Positions 15,609-22,344 of a DNA stretch of 64,000 nucleotides are shown piece by piece. Origin of the DNA: PMG-095 sp036261775. Lineage in GTDB: Bacteria > Myxococcota_A > Polyangia > Polyangiales > Polyangiaceae. The DNA lies in the NCBI GenBank assembly GCA_036261775.1, contig DATAKF010000049.1:18938-82937 (forward strand), read 5' to 3'. Numbering within the stretch: the first letter of the stretch is position 1; each line of letters opens with the position of its first letter. The notes under the pieces were generated by a model, which worked only from the letters and a program-made list of their open reading frames with translations, had not been told where the DNA came from and searched no databases. A program made the position numbers and the translations under genes.

Positions 15609-16508
15609 ATGTCCTACGCAGCCACTGCTCAAGACGAAGCCGAGGATCGCTATCACACGCAGGTCGAGGCAGGCGACGTTCGCCTGTTCACGCTCGATCA
15701 ACTCGATGCCGCCTTCAACGCGGGCTTGATCCACGAGAACACTTACGTGTGCCTCGAGGGCAGCTCGGAGTGGCTCACCTTGGGTGAGGTCGCAGGTCTG
15801 GGCGAAGAAGAAGAGCCCGTTTCCGCGCCCGTTCCGGTTGCGGCACCGGTTTCATATGCCAGGCCCACGGCAGCTGCACCCAACGCCTACGGCTTGGCGG
15901 CTTCGCCCAGCGTGGCGCCAGCCGCACCGTACAGCGTTGCGCCGATGGTCATGCCGCGCAGCATCGCGCCGGTCAGCAACGATCTGTCGTTCGACGACGA
16001 CATGGACATGATGTCGATGCGGCCCAAGCGTCGCCTCGGCAAGGTCATCGCGGGTCTCGCGGTCGTTGGCCTCGCAGGCCTCGGCTTTGCCGTCGTGCAG
16101 AGCGGCGGCATCAAGCTGCCGAAGCTCGATCCGAGCGTGGGTCAAGCCAGCGCCGCCAGCTTGACGATGTCGGGCGTGAAGGACTCGTCGGCGTCGTCCC
16201 CCGCCAAGCCGGCGCCCGTTGCCGAAGCGCCCAAGCCCGAAGCCCCCAAGGCCGAAGCCGCGCCGACCACTCCCGCTGCCGACAAGACGGCAGACACGGA
16301 CACGGCCGCCAAGAAGGCCGAAGATCGCTTCAGCGAAGAGATGAAAGCCGCGCTGCTGAACAAGGACAAGAAGCAGGCGGCCACGCAAAAGACCAAGAAG
16401 GCCGCGCGCGGCTCGGCGATTGCCGCTAGCAAGGGCAAGGCCGGCAAGAGCTCGTCGGGCTTCAAGGCCGGCGGCAGCGCTTACGATCCACTCAACGGCA
16501 AGCTGTAA
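15609..16508 (+). CDS. GYF_2-like domain membrane protein with Ala/Pro/Lys-rich tail
   Basis: Residues about 18-60 resemble a GYF_2 (DUF4339) domain (FTLDQLDAAFNAGLIHENTY, then SSEWLTL). A Pro/Ala-rich linker follows, then one transmembrane helix at about 143-163 (VIAGLAVVGLAGLGFAVVQS), preceded by basic residues (MRPKRRLGK). The remaining 130 residues are an Ala/Lys/Pro/Glu low-complexity tail ending YDPLNGKL. The topology is most likely N-terminus in the cytoplasm and tail outside the inner membrane. Function unknown; such layouts are common in myxobacteria. Confidence 0.65.
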   Translation: MSYAATAQDEAEDRYHTQVEAGDVRLFTLDQLDAAFNAGLIHENTYVCLEGSSEWLTLGEVAGLGEEEEPVSAPVPVAAPVSYARPTAAAPNAYGLAASPSVAPAAPYSVAPMVMPRSIAPVSNDLSFDDDMDMMSMRPKRRLGKVIAGLAVVGLAGLGFAVVQSGGIKLPKLDPSVGQASAASLTMSGVKDSSASSPAKPAPVAEAPKPEAPKAEAAPTTPAADKTADTDTAAKKAEDRFSEEMKAALLNKDKKQAATQKTKKAARGSAIAASKGKAGKSSSGFKAGGSAYDPLNGKL

Positions 16509-16524
16509 GGCTCGCGTGCAGCGT

Positions 16525-16563
16525 GGCGCCGTGAACGTGCGGCGCTACGCGGCGCACGGCGCC
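16525..16563. terminator. Hairpin between convergent genes
   Basis: ggcgccgtg (16525-16533) is perfectly inverted as cacggcgcc (16555-16563), and the interior also contains pairing GC blocks. It is placed between the stop of the GYF_2 gene and the stop of the YjfB-like gene, so could terminate both. There is no T run. Confidence 0.4.
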
Positions 16564-16564
16564 G

Positions 16565-16756
16565 CTAAGCCTTGATGTTGACGTGCGTACCAACACCGGC
16601 AGCGGTGTTCGCTGGAGGCGCGCCGGGTGCGGGCGGCGCCGCGGCCTCCATCAACTTCACGGCGTCCTCACCCTCTTGCTGGATGGCCTCGAGTTGCTTC
16701 TTGGCAATCGTGATTTGCATCTGGCCCATGCTGACGGCATTCGACACGGAGCTCAT
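16565..16756 (-). CDS. YjfB-like small protein (putative motility protein family)
   Basis: The 63-residue product begins MSSVSNAVSMGQMQITIAKK, continues with a Gln/Ala/Glu helix and ends GVGTHVNIKA. This matches the layout of the YjfB family: an N-terminal helix of about 40 residues with Met/Gln/Ile and a short C-terminal G-x-x-[IV]-[DN]-I-[KR] motif. The family's role in motility is only suggested. ATG 16756 follows a GTG one codon earlier. It lies immediately downstream of ECF module A on the same strand, 45 bases after the envelope-protein stop. Confidence 0.6.
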   Translation of the reverse strand: MSSVSNAVSMGQMQITIAKKQLEAIQQEGEDAVKLMEAAAPPAPGAPPANTAAGVGTHVNIKA

Positions 16757-16801
16757 CACAAAGTCCGAACGGTAGCCGCTGCTGTACCTTGAGCGGTTTC
16801 T

Positions 16802-17863
16802 TCAGAATACGCCGACGCTCGCGCCGAGCGAGAGCACGAACGCAGGCCTATCCAACGTGATCACTTGCTTTTCGGCGATCAGGATGCGCGGCGCGTCCGT
16901 TGCCAGCCGCCCACCCACACTGCCGTACAGCCCGAACGAGCGAGTCGCCCAGTAGACGCCGCTCACACCCAACATGAGCCCGAGGCTGCCGTGGGTGGTT
17001 TCAGCGCCGTGGTAGCCAGGGTTGCCTTGGCCGCGGATGTTGAAAGCGGCGTAGCCAGCGCCAGCGCGCGTCGCCACCTCGAGCGAGCTGCTCGGGCGAA
17101 AGCGCACGCCGAGCTGGAGCCAAACGGCTTGGCGGCGCACGTCGGCGCTGCCGTGATCGCCGGCCAAGTGCAAGTCGCCCAGCGTGCTCTCGAATGAGGC
17201 AGCCGCGAACGCACGGCTCGGCCCCACCAAGATGCCCAGCTGCGCCCCCAAGTCAGGCGACGTGCCGGGATGCAGCGACACAGCCGGCCCCGCCCAAAAC
17301 GCCAGCGGCGGTGAGCGCGGTGCGGCGGGCGGAGGCGGACGCAGAGCTGTCGGCAGCGGGGCCGGCGGCGCCGTGAAGCGTGTGAAGCCGCGCACCTCTT
17401 CGGGCACGGCGCCGCGCTCGGCTTCGGCAAACTGCAGCATGGCCGCGCGCAGCGTCTCGACCGCGCGCACCGCGATCACCTCGGAGGTGATGCCCGGCGC
17501 CTCGAGGTTGACGCGCGCGTCCAGCGACTCGCGCGCGCCCGGCGCCCAGGCGCGGATCCACAGCACCGAGCCACGCTGCTCGAGCTCCAGGAGCCCGTAC
17601 ACGCCCGGTCGCAGCCTGCGCGCCGCTCCGCGCTCCCCCGCCCCGGGCTCCACGGCCGCAGCCAGGCCCACCGCCGAGAGCTCACCCTGGGCGCGCACCA
17701 GCGACTCCTTCAGGAGCGCAGAGGCATCTGCAGGCGCCATCACGACCACGCGCGGCGCCTCGGCGCGCGCCGGCCAAGCGCAGGTCAACGACGCGCAGAA
17801 CGCGAACGCGACGCACGACCGAGCGAGAAGCTGCCTAGAGCGACAAATGTTTTGCTGGGCCAA
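16802..17863 (-). CDS. Predicted envelope protein of ECF module A
   Basis: The 353-residue product has a Sec signal peptide (SCVAFAFCASLTCAWPARA). Residues about 35-150 form a mixed alpha/beta domain (VVVMAPADASALLKESLVRA) and residues about 185-353 are beta-rich, with alternating strands such as VWLQLGVRFRP and PAFVLSLGASVGVF; the terminal Phe fits an outer-membrane beta-barrel. A Pro-rich linker joins the two. It follows the FecR-type anti-sigma gene on the same strand after 139 bases. A protein of similar layout, with little visible sequence identity, sits in ECF module B (34456-35418). No named family. Confidence 0.6.
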   Translation of the reverse strand: MAQQNICRSRQLLARSCVAFAFCASLTCAWPARAEAPRVVVMAPADASALLKESLVRAQGELSAVGLAAAVEPGAGERGAARRLRPGVYGLLELEQRGSVLWIRAWAPGARESLDARVNLEAPGITSEVIAVRAVETLRAAMLQFAEAERGAVPEEVRGFTRFTAPPAPLPTALRPPPPAAPRSPPLAFWAGPAVSLHPGTSPDLGAQLGILVGPSRAFAAASFESTLGDLHLAGDHGSADVRRQAVWLQLGVRFRPSSSLEVATRAGAGYAAFNIRGQGNPGYHGAETTHGSLGLMLGVSGVYWATRSFGLYGSVGGRLATDAPRILIAEKQVITLDRPAFVLSLGASVGVF

Positions 17864-18002
17864 CGAACTTCACGAGTGAGCGACCTCGAGCGTCGCCGCG
17901 TGGGGAGAGGCTCGGCCGAACTCACTTCGGCCGAGGGGGACGGCGCGTGCCGCCCCCACCAGGAAGGGGCCAGAACGGGGTGGCTGCAAACTGATTCGCG
18001 TT

Positions 18003-19226
18003 CTAGCGATGCTCGACGAGGGCACGGGCGCTCTGAGCGTAGGCGCCTTGAGGGAACCGCTCCAGATATTCTCGCGCCAGCGGGACGGCCGCAGCGGGGC
18101 CGCGCAGCCGTTCGGTCAGGCTCAGCCGCCGACCATAGGCTTCGGCCGCGTACACCCCCTTCGGAGCCTCGGTCACGTAAGTACCGAGCCAACGCAGCGC
18201 CTCGGCCTGGTTGCCCTGCTCTTCTTGCAGGCGAGCCAAAAAGAAGGCGGCCTGGCGCGCGTAGTCGGTCCCGCGGTTGCGCTCACGCAGGGCGGTGAAG
18301 GCTCTGAGCGAGAGCGCCCGCTTGCCCACGTAGCGCGCCGCCTGGCCGAGCGCCTTCAGGTCGCTTGGACCACGCCTGTCGGTCACGCTGTCGAGACCGA
18401 GCGTCTCGGCCTCGCGCACGACGTCGGCGAACTGCCCCTTGGCCACGAGCGCGTCCCACGATGGCGCGCTGGGCGCTTCGTGAGCGCGCGGCGCGGTGGC
18501 GGCTTCGACCTCGACCGGCGCTGCCGCGGCCGCCGCAGGTTGGGCCGCGGCGGGCACGCTATTTTGAGCGACCGCCTGCGCGAGCCCCGGCAGGCGCAAG
18601 GCTTCGCCGCTCTTGAGCGTGCGCAGCTTGCCGCCCGGCTCCACGAGCCGCACCTCGCCCTTGGACATCGCCAGCGAGAGGCCAGCGCCGTTTGGCTCCC
18701 ACGCCAAATCGAACTCGGTGCCGACCACTCGCACTTCGTACGGGCCGGCGATGAAGCGGTAGCTGGTGTCGTCGTTGTGTACGACGCGCACGTGCAGCTT
18801 GCCGGCGACCAGCCTCGTTAGCGCTGCGTTGCGGCCCACCACGTCGACGCTGAACTTCGTGCGGTTCTCGGCCAAGATGGAGCTGCCGTCCGACAGCGCC
18901 ACGGTGGCTTCACCCCGCTCGGCTTCGATGACACCGCCTTGCGCATGGCCGCCGCGCAGCTCGTAGCTGAGCTGCGAATCCGCCTTGAAACCCAGGGCCA
19001 AGATGCCGGCGGCAGCGAGCGCCACCACGCCAGCAATGGCGACGACGCGCCCCATGCCACTCGAGGCCGGCCGCATCTCGGCGAGCGTGGGCGGCACGCT
19101 ACCCTCGATGCGGGCCCAGGCGCGTTGCGCGTCGCGCTCGACACGGGCGGCGGCGTGCTCTTCTGTCAAGAGACGCACCACGTTGCTCACCTGGCGCTCG
19201 GACAGCGGCTCGCGCTCGTCAGCCAT
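18003..19226 (-). CDS. FecR-domain anti-sigma factor with C-terminal TPR-like region
   Basis: Residues about 1-55 are a cytoplasmic, acidic helical part that would hold the sigma factor. A transmembrane helix (about 60-80; VVAIAGVVALAAAGILALGF) leads to a FecR domain (about 95-205; IEAERGEATVALSDGSS and GPYEVRVVGTEFDLAW). The last 130 residues are helical repeats of TPR type (ADVVREAETLG, LRAFTALRERN, FFLARLQEEQGNQAEALRWL). The ATG at 19226 overlaps the stop of the upstream ECF gene by 8 bases, so the two are translationally coupled. Anti-sigma function is a family inference. Confidence 0.8.
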   Translation of the reverse strand: MADEREPLSERQVSNVVRLLTEEHAAARVERDAQRAWARIEGSVPPTLAEMRPASSGMGRVVAIAGVVALAAAGILALGFKADSQLSYELRGGHAQGGVIEAERGEATVALSDGSSILAENRTKFSVDVVGRNAALTRLVAGKLHVRVVHNDDTSYRFIAGPYEVRVVGTEFDLAWEPNGAGLSLAMSKGEVRLVEPGGKLRTLKSGEALRLPGLAQAVAQNSVPAAAQPAAAAAAPVEVEAATAPRAHEAPSAPSWDALVAKGQFADVVREAETLGLDSVTDRRGPSDLKALGQAARYVGKRALSLRAFTALRERNRGTDYARQAAFFLARLQEEQGNQAEALRWLGTYVTEAPKGVYAAEAYGRRLSLTERLRGPAAAVPLAREYLERFPQGAYAQSARALVEHR

Positions 19227-19878
19227 GCTGACGCTCCGTTCGCACCTGAACATAATCGGCCAGGAGCGCATTGCGGCTGACCCGCTTCAGCACGTGCTCG
19301 TTGGCCCGCCGCACCCGGCGCTTGGCCGTCGACTCCGAGACGCCCAGAGCGCGCGCGATCTCGAGCAGCGGCATGCCTTCGAGGTTGGAAAGCACGAAGG
19401 CCGCTCGCTCATCCGCCGACAGCTCATCGAGGATGCGCGACAGTTGGATCAACGCGGCCTTGGCCTTCGGGTCATCTTGCCCTGGTTCTTGTTCGTACTC
19501 GGGCGAGCCACCGGTGAAGCGCTGGAACAGCTCACGTCGCTTGCGCTGCCTCACCTCACGCCGTGCCAAGTTCATGGTGATCGAGACCAAATAACTTCGC
19601 ACCGCCAGCGCGCTTTGGATGCGGTGCGCGCTGCCGAAGAAGATCACGAAGGCGTCACCCACCAAATCGGCAATCTCTGCGCGCGGACCGAGCGACTTGA
19701 TGAGCAAGCCGTGCACCAGGCCGTGGAACGCGTCGAACGCGCGGCGCTGCCAGCCAGCTTCGTTCCGAACGATGGCTTCGTGCAGCTCGAGCGCCGCTTC
19801 CGCCGACCCGGCGGCGTGCGATGCTACGAAACTCGACGGCACAACGTTGGCCACGCAGGTTAGAGTAGCAAAACTCAT
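19219..19878 (-). CDS. ECF RNA polymerase sigma factor (module A)
   Basis: The 219-residue product contains a sigma-2-like region (FHGLVHGLLIKSLGPRAEIA and DLVGDAFVIFFGSAHRI) and a sigma-4 helix-turn-helix (LSADERAAFVLSNLEGMPLL, then ALGVSESTAKRRVRRAN). The downstream FecR-type gene overlaps its 3' end, the usual ECF/anti-sigma coupling. Start ATG 19878 faces the divergent lectin lipoprotein gene at 19952, and the 73-base gap should hold both promoters. Confidence 0.85.
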   Translation of the reverse strand: MSFATLTCVANVVPSSFVASHAAGSAEAALELHEAIVRNEAGWQRRAFDAFHGLVHGLLIKSLGPRAEIADLVGDAFVIFFGSAHRIQSALAVRSYLVSITMNLARREVRQRKRRELFQRFTGGSPEYEQEPGQDDPKAKAALIQLSRILDELSADERAAFVLSNLEGMPLLEIARALGVSESTAKRRVRRANEHVLKRVSRNALLADYVQVRTERQHG

Positions 19879-19951
19879 GACTCTCGACCGTGTCAGCCAG
19901 CAGATCGAAGGCGCGGCAGGCCAAAAACCGACTGCGCTAAAATCTTCGCCC

Positions 19952-20509
19952 ATGGGCGTGATCTGCGCGCTTTTGGCGATGGGCTGCGGGACGACGCCAG
20001 TCGACGCGGTCGTGGCGGACGAGGCTGAGCTCGGGACCCATGACCCCGTCGCTGGAGCCGGCTCCGTTTGCGCCGTACCGGCGGCGGGGCGCTTCAGTTT
20101 GAGCGCAGAAAGCGGCTGTTTGCGGCGCAGTGGGCCCACGACCGTCTTCGGAAATCCAGCGGTTGATATCGAGCTGTCAGCGGACTGCACCACGCCTGCG
20201 GCCCAGTGGGACCTGACCCCAGCGGTGGCAGGCACCTTTACTCTGCGCAACGTGGAGAACCAGCTTTCTCTCGACGTGCGAGCCGCTGCAGATGTTCCAG
20301 GTACGCCGATCATTCTTTACGACCCCAACACGCTCGACAATCAACGCTTCTGGTTTCGCCCACGTGGCAGCGAAACCTACGAGCTTGCACCGCGCCACGC
20401 GCCAACGCTTTGTGCGAAGGCGCGAGCTACCGGTGCTGTGGAAATTTGGCCTTGTGACGCAGCTGACACAGGGCAGACTTTTCGTGTCGCACGCTTCAAC
20501 TGTCCGTAG
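19952..20509 (+). CDS. Lipoprotein with ricin-type beta-trefoil domain
   Basis: The 185-residue product has a short signal and lipobox (LLAMGC). Residues about 60-185 have beta-trefoil character: a core Q-x-W equivalent (QFWF-like NQRFWFRP), repeated strands (FTLRNVENQLSLDVRAA, PIILYDPNTLDNQRF) and a terminal TGQTFRV. This is the ricin B/RICIN-like lectin fold often found in myxobacterial secreted proteins; carbohydrate binding is inferred. It is divergent from ECF module A, so it may be a target of that sigma factor. A clear terminator follows. Confidence 0.65.
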   Translation: MGVICALLAMGCGTTPVDAVVADEAELGTHDPVAGAGSVCAVPAAGRFSLSAESGCLRRSGPTTVFGNPAVDIELSADCTTPAAQWDLTPAVAGTFTLRNVENQLSLDVRAAADVPGTPIILYDPNTLDNQRFWFRPRGSETYELAPRHAPTLCAKARATGAVEIWPCDAADTGQTFRVARFNCP

Positions 20510-20542
20510 ACGAGTCGTTTGATCCGCCGAAAAGCGGACCAA

Positions 20543-20575
20543 GCCGTCGAGCGCCGCTCGATCGGCCTTCTTTTT
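20543..20575 (+). terminator. Rho-independent terminator after lectin lipoprotein gene
   Basis: gccgtcgagc and gctcgatcggc form a GC-rich stem around a short loop, followed by cttcttttt. A smaller hairpin (tccgc/gcgga, 20523-20538) precedes it. Confidence 0.8.
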
Positions 20576-20694
20576 AGGTACATGTCACGACGCGGCCGAT
20601 TCCGTTCAGCTTTCTGCGGCGTTTCGCGGGCGCGGGGCTGCTTCTGGCGCCGCCAGCTAGGCGGCCGTCAACCGCAGGACTACATCCTCAGGCA

Positions 20695-21519
20695 ATGGTT
20701 CCTCCCGACGGCGATTTTCGCTTCGTACCCGCGCTGCTGATTTCGACCACCTTGGTGAGTAGCTGCCAGAGCCCCGCGCCCCCACCCGACGCCAAGAAGA
20801 CGCGAGCCGAAGTGCTCGTGGCCGCAGCTGCCGATCTGAGCGTCGCGTTCGCGGAAATGGGCAAGCTGTTCGAGGCGCGCACTGGGCAAAAGGTGACATT
20901 CTCGTTCGGCGCCTCGGGCGCGCTCGCCAAGCAGCTGAGCGAGGGCGCACCGTTCGACATGTTCGCGGCCGCCAACGCTTCGTTCGTCGACAAAGCCGTG
21001 CACGCCGGCGCGTGCGATGGTGGCACCAAGGCGCTGTACGCGCGTGGGCACTTGGTGGTTTGGACGAAGGCCGCAGGCCCTGGCCAGCAAGGCCTCAGCT
21101 TGCGCACGCTGGCCGACTTGCAGCACGAAAGCGTCAAGAAGATCGCGATCGCCAACCCCGAGCACGCGCCGTACGGCAAAGCCGCACGCGAAGCGCTCAC
21201 GCGCGCAGGTCTCTGGCCCGCGCTCGTGAGCAAGATCGTGCAAGCCGAGAACGTACGCCAAGCCTTGCAGTTCGCTCAAACCGGCAACGCCGACGTCGCG
21301 ATCGTGGCGCTGTCGCTCGTCGCCAAGGACCGGACGGGCACCTCACTCGCGGTCGATCCCGGGCTGCACGGCGCCATCGAGCAAACGCTCGTGGTGTGCC
21401 GCCACGGCAAGAACGCCGCTGGCGGTCGTGAGTTCGCGAAGCTGGTCGCGTCGAGCGACGGTCAGGCGCTGCTCGAGCGCTACGGCTTTGGCGGCTCAGC
21501 CGAGCAGCCGGGCAAGTAG
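20695..21519 (+). CDS. modA: Molybdate-type ABC transporter substrate-binding lipoprotein ModA
   Basis: The 274-residue product has a lipobox (LVSSC) and the ModA pattern: VLVAAAADLSVAFAEM, an FSFGASGALAKQLSEGAPFD block and a DMFAAANASFVDKA motif. These residues contact the oxyanion in known ModA proteins. There is no modB or modC beside it, so permease and ATPase must be encoded elsewhere, or the protein serves another purpose. Its 3' end overlaps the convergent hydrolase gene by 24 bases. Tungstate or another oxyanion is an alternative ligand. Confidence 0.8.
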   Translation: MVPPDGDFRFVPALLISTTLVSSCQSPAPPPDAKKTRAEVLVAAAADLSVAFAEMGKLFEARTGQKVTFSFGASGALAKQLSEGAPFDMFAAANASFVDKAVHAGACDGGTKALYARGHLVVWTKAAGPGQQGLSLRTLADLQHESVKKIAIANPEHAPYGKAAREALTRAGLWPALVSKIVQAENVRQALQFAQTGNADVAIVALSLVAKDRTGTSLAVDPGLHGAIEQTLVVCRHGKNAAGGREFAKLVASSDGQALLERYGFGGSAEQPGK

Positions 21520-22020
21520 CTGCCGCCCGAAGGGCCAATCACCCAGCGCGCTGGCGGCGTTGATGTGACCGATGGCGCCAGCGTCGACGAACGCGCTGCC
21601 CCAGGCGTGCGCGATGACCTTGGCAAACTCGAAGCTGCCGTACGGATCGTCGCGGCTGGCGACGACGTGAGTGGGAAAGCCGAGCGGCGTCGTCGGCAAG
21701 GCTGCAAAGCTTGCCGCCTCGTCGGGCCACAAAGGTCCGGCGGGGTCCGGAACGGCCACCAGCAGCGCCGCTCGCACCCGCCCACCACGGGCCGCCCAAT
21801 GCGCTACCGCCAAGCAGCCCAAGCTGTGCGCGACGATGACCGGGACCGCAGGCGCCGCTTTCACGGCCGCGTCGAGCGTGGCAAGCCAGGCGTCTAGCTC
21901 CGGTCGGTCCCAGTCGGGCATTTCGACGCGCCGGTACGTAGGCTCCAAGACCTCCCAGCGGCTTTGCCAGTGAGCTGCCCCGGACCCACCTATCCCGGGC
22001 AGAATCAGAACGGGTGTCAT
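21496..22020 (-). CDS. RBBP9/YdeN-family alpha/beta hydrolase
   Basis: The 174-residue product begins with the strand-loop VLILPGIGGSGAAHWQSRWE, the family hallmark. The catalytic Ser lies in VAHSLGCLAV, the Asp in VASRDDPYGS and the His in GAIGHINAASALGDWP, so the triad is complete. Members are small serine hydrolases of mostly unknown substrate. The start at 22020 lies 78 bases from a Fur-like box, so iron control is possible. It overlaps the end of modA. Confidence 0.85.
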   Translation of the reverse strand: MTPVLILPGIGGSGAAHWQSRWEVLEPTYRRVEMPDWDRPELDAWLATLDAAVKAAPAVPVIVAHSLGCLAVAHWAARGGRVRAALLVAVPDPAGPLWPDEAASFAALPTTPLGFPTHVVASRDDPYGSFEFAKVIAHAWGSAFVDAGAIGHINAASALGDWPFGRQLLARLLG

Positions 22021-22097
22021 CGTCGGCTCGCTAGCTTACATGACTCGACGACGAGCATGAACGCGCGTTGGCACGAGCAGCGCCCGGCGCTCCATTT

Positions 22098-22128
22098 AAT
22101 GAAAATGATTTTCAAATTCATTTTCATT
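22098..22128. promoter_or_regulatory. Fur-like operator
   Basis: aatgaaaatga (22098-22108) and tcattttcatt (22118-22128) are perfect 11-bp arms around a 10-base AT-rich centre (ttttcaaatt), a local AT island in GC-rich DNA. The arms resemble the Fur-box hexamers (GATAAT/ATTATC family), overlapping in tandem. The downstream gene on the minus strand is the RBBP9-type hydrolase. No iron-uptake gene is in the window. Confidence 0.55.
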
Positions 22129-22243
22129 TGATACAAGCGGTTGGTCGGCTGCGAAGTGACGAGCTTCGCGGGCCTAGCGATTCGGCAGCAGCTCCTCCAC
22201 TCCGATTTCACGCATGGTTTCCTGGGCTACCGAACGATGGGCC

Positions 22244-22318
22244 GTCATCTGGCGGGAGACGAACGTTGGGAACGATCGCTGGGGACAACAGCGTGGTGCG
22301 TTCCTCCCGCCAGATGAC
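22244..22318. repeat. 75-bp imperfect hairpin with 15-bp perfect ends
   Basis: gtcatctggcgggag (22244-22258) is perfectly inverted as ctcccgccagatgac (22304-22318). After a 2-base bulge the pairing continues (gaacg with cgttc), and cgctg/cagcg forms an inner stem. It sits just past the end of the large nuclease-helicase gene. It could be a terminator stem, a structured RNA or a REP-like/MITE element; there is no T run on either side. Confidence 0.6.
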
Positions 22319-22344
22319 CGATGCCTAGCGCGGCGGCGTCCACC

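Noticed and set aside
22068..22328. Plus-strand frame of 86 residues across the Fur-like box
   Set aside because: It reads through the palindrome and hairpin, has no ribosome-binding site or domain, and is likely chance.
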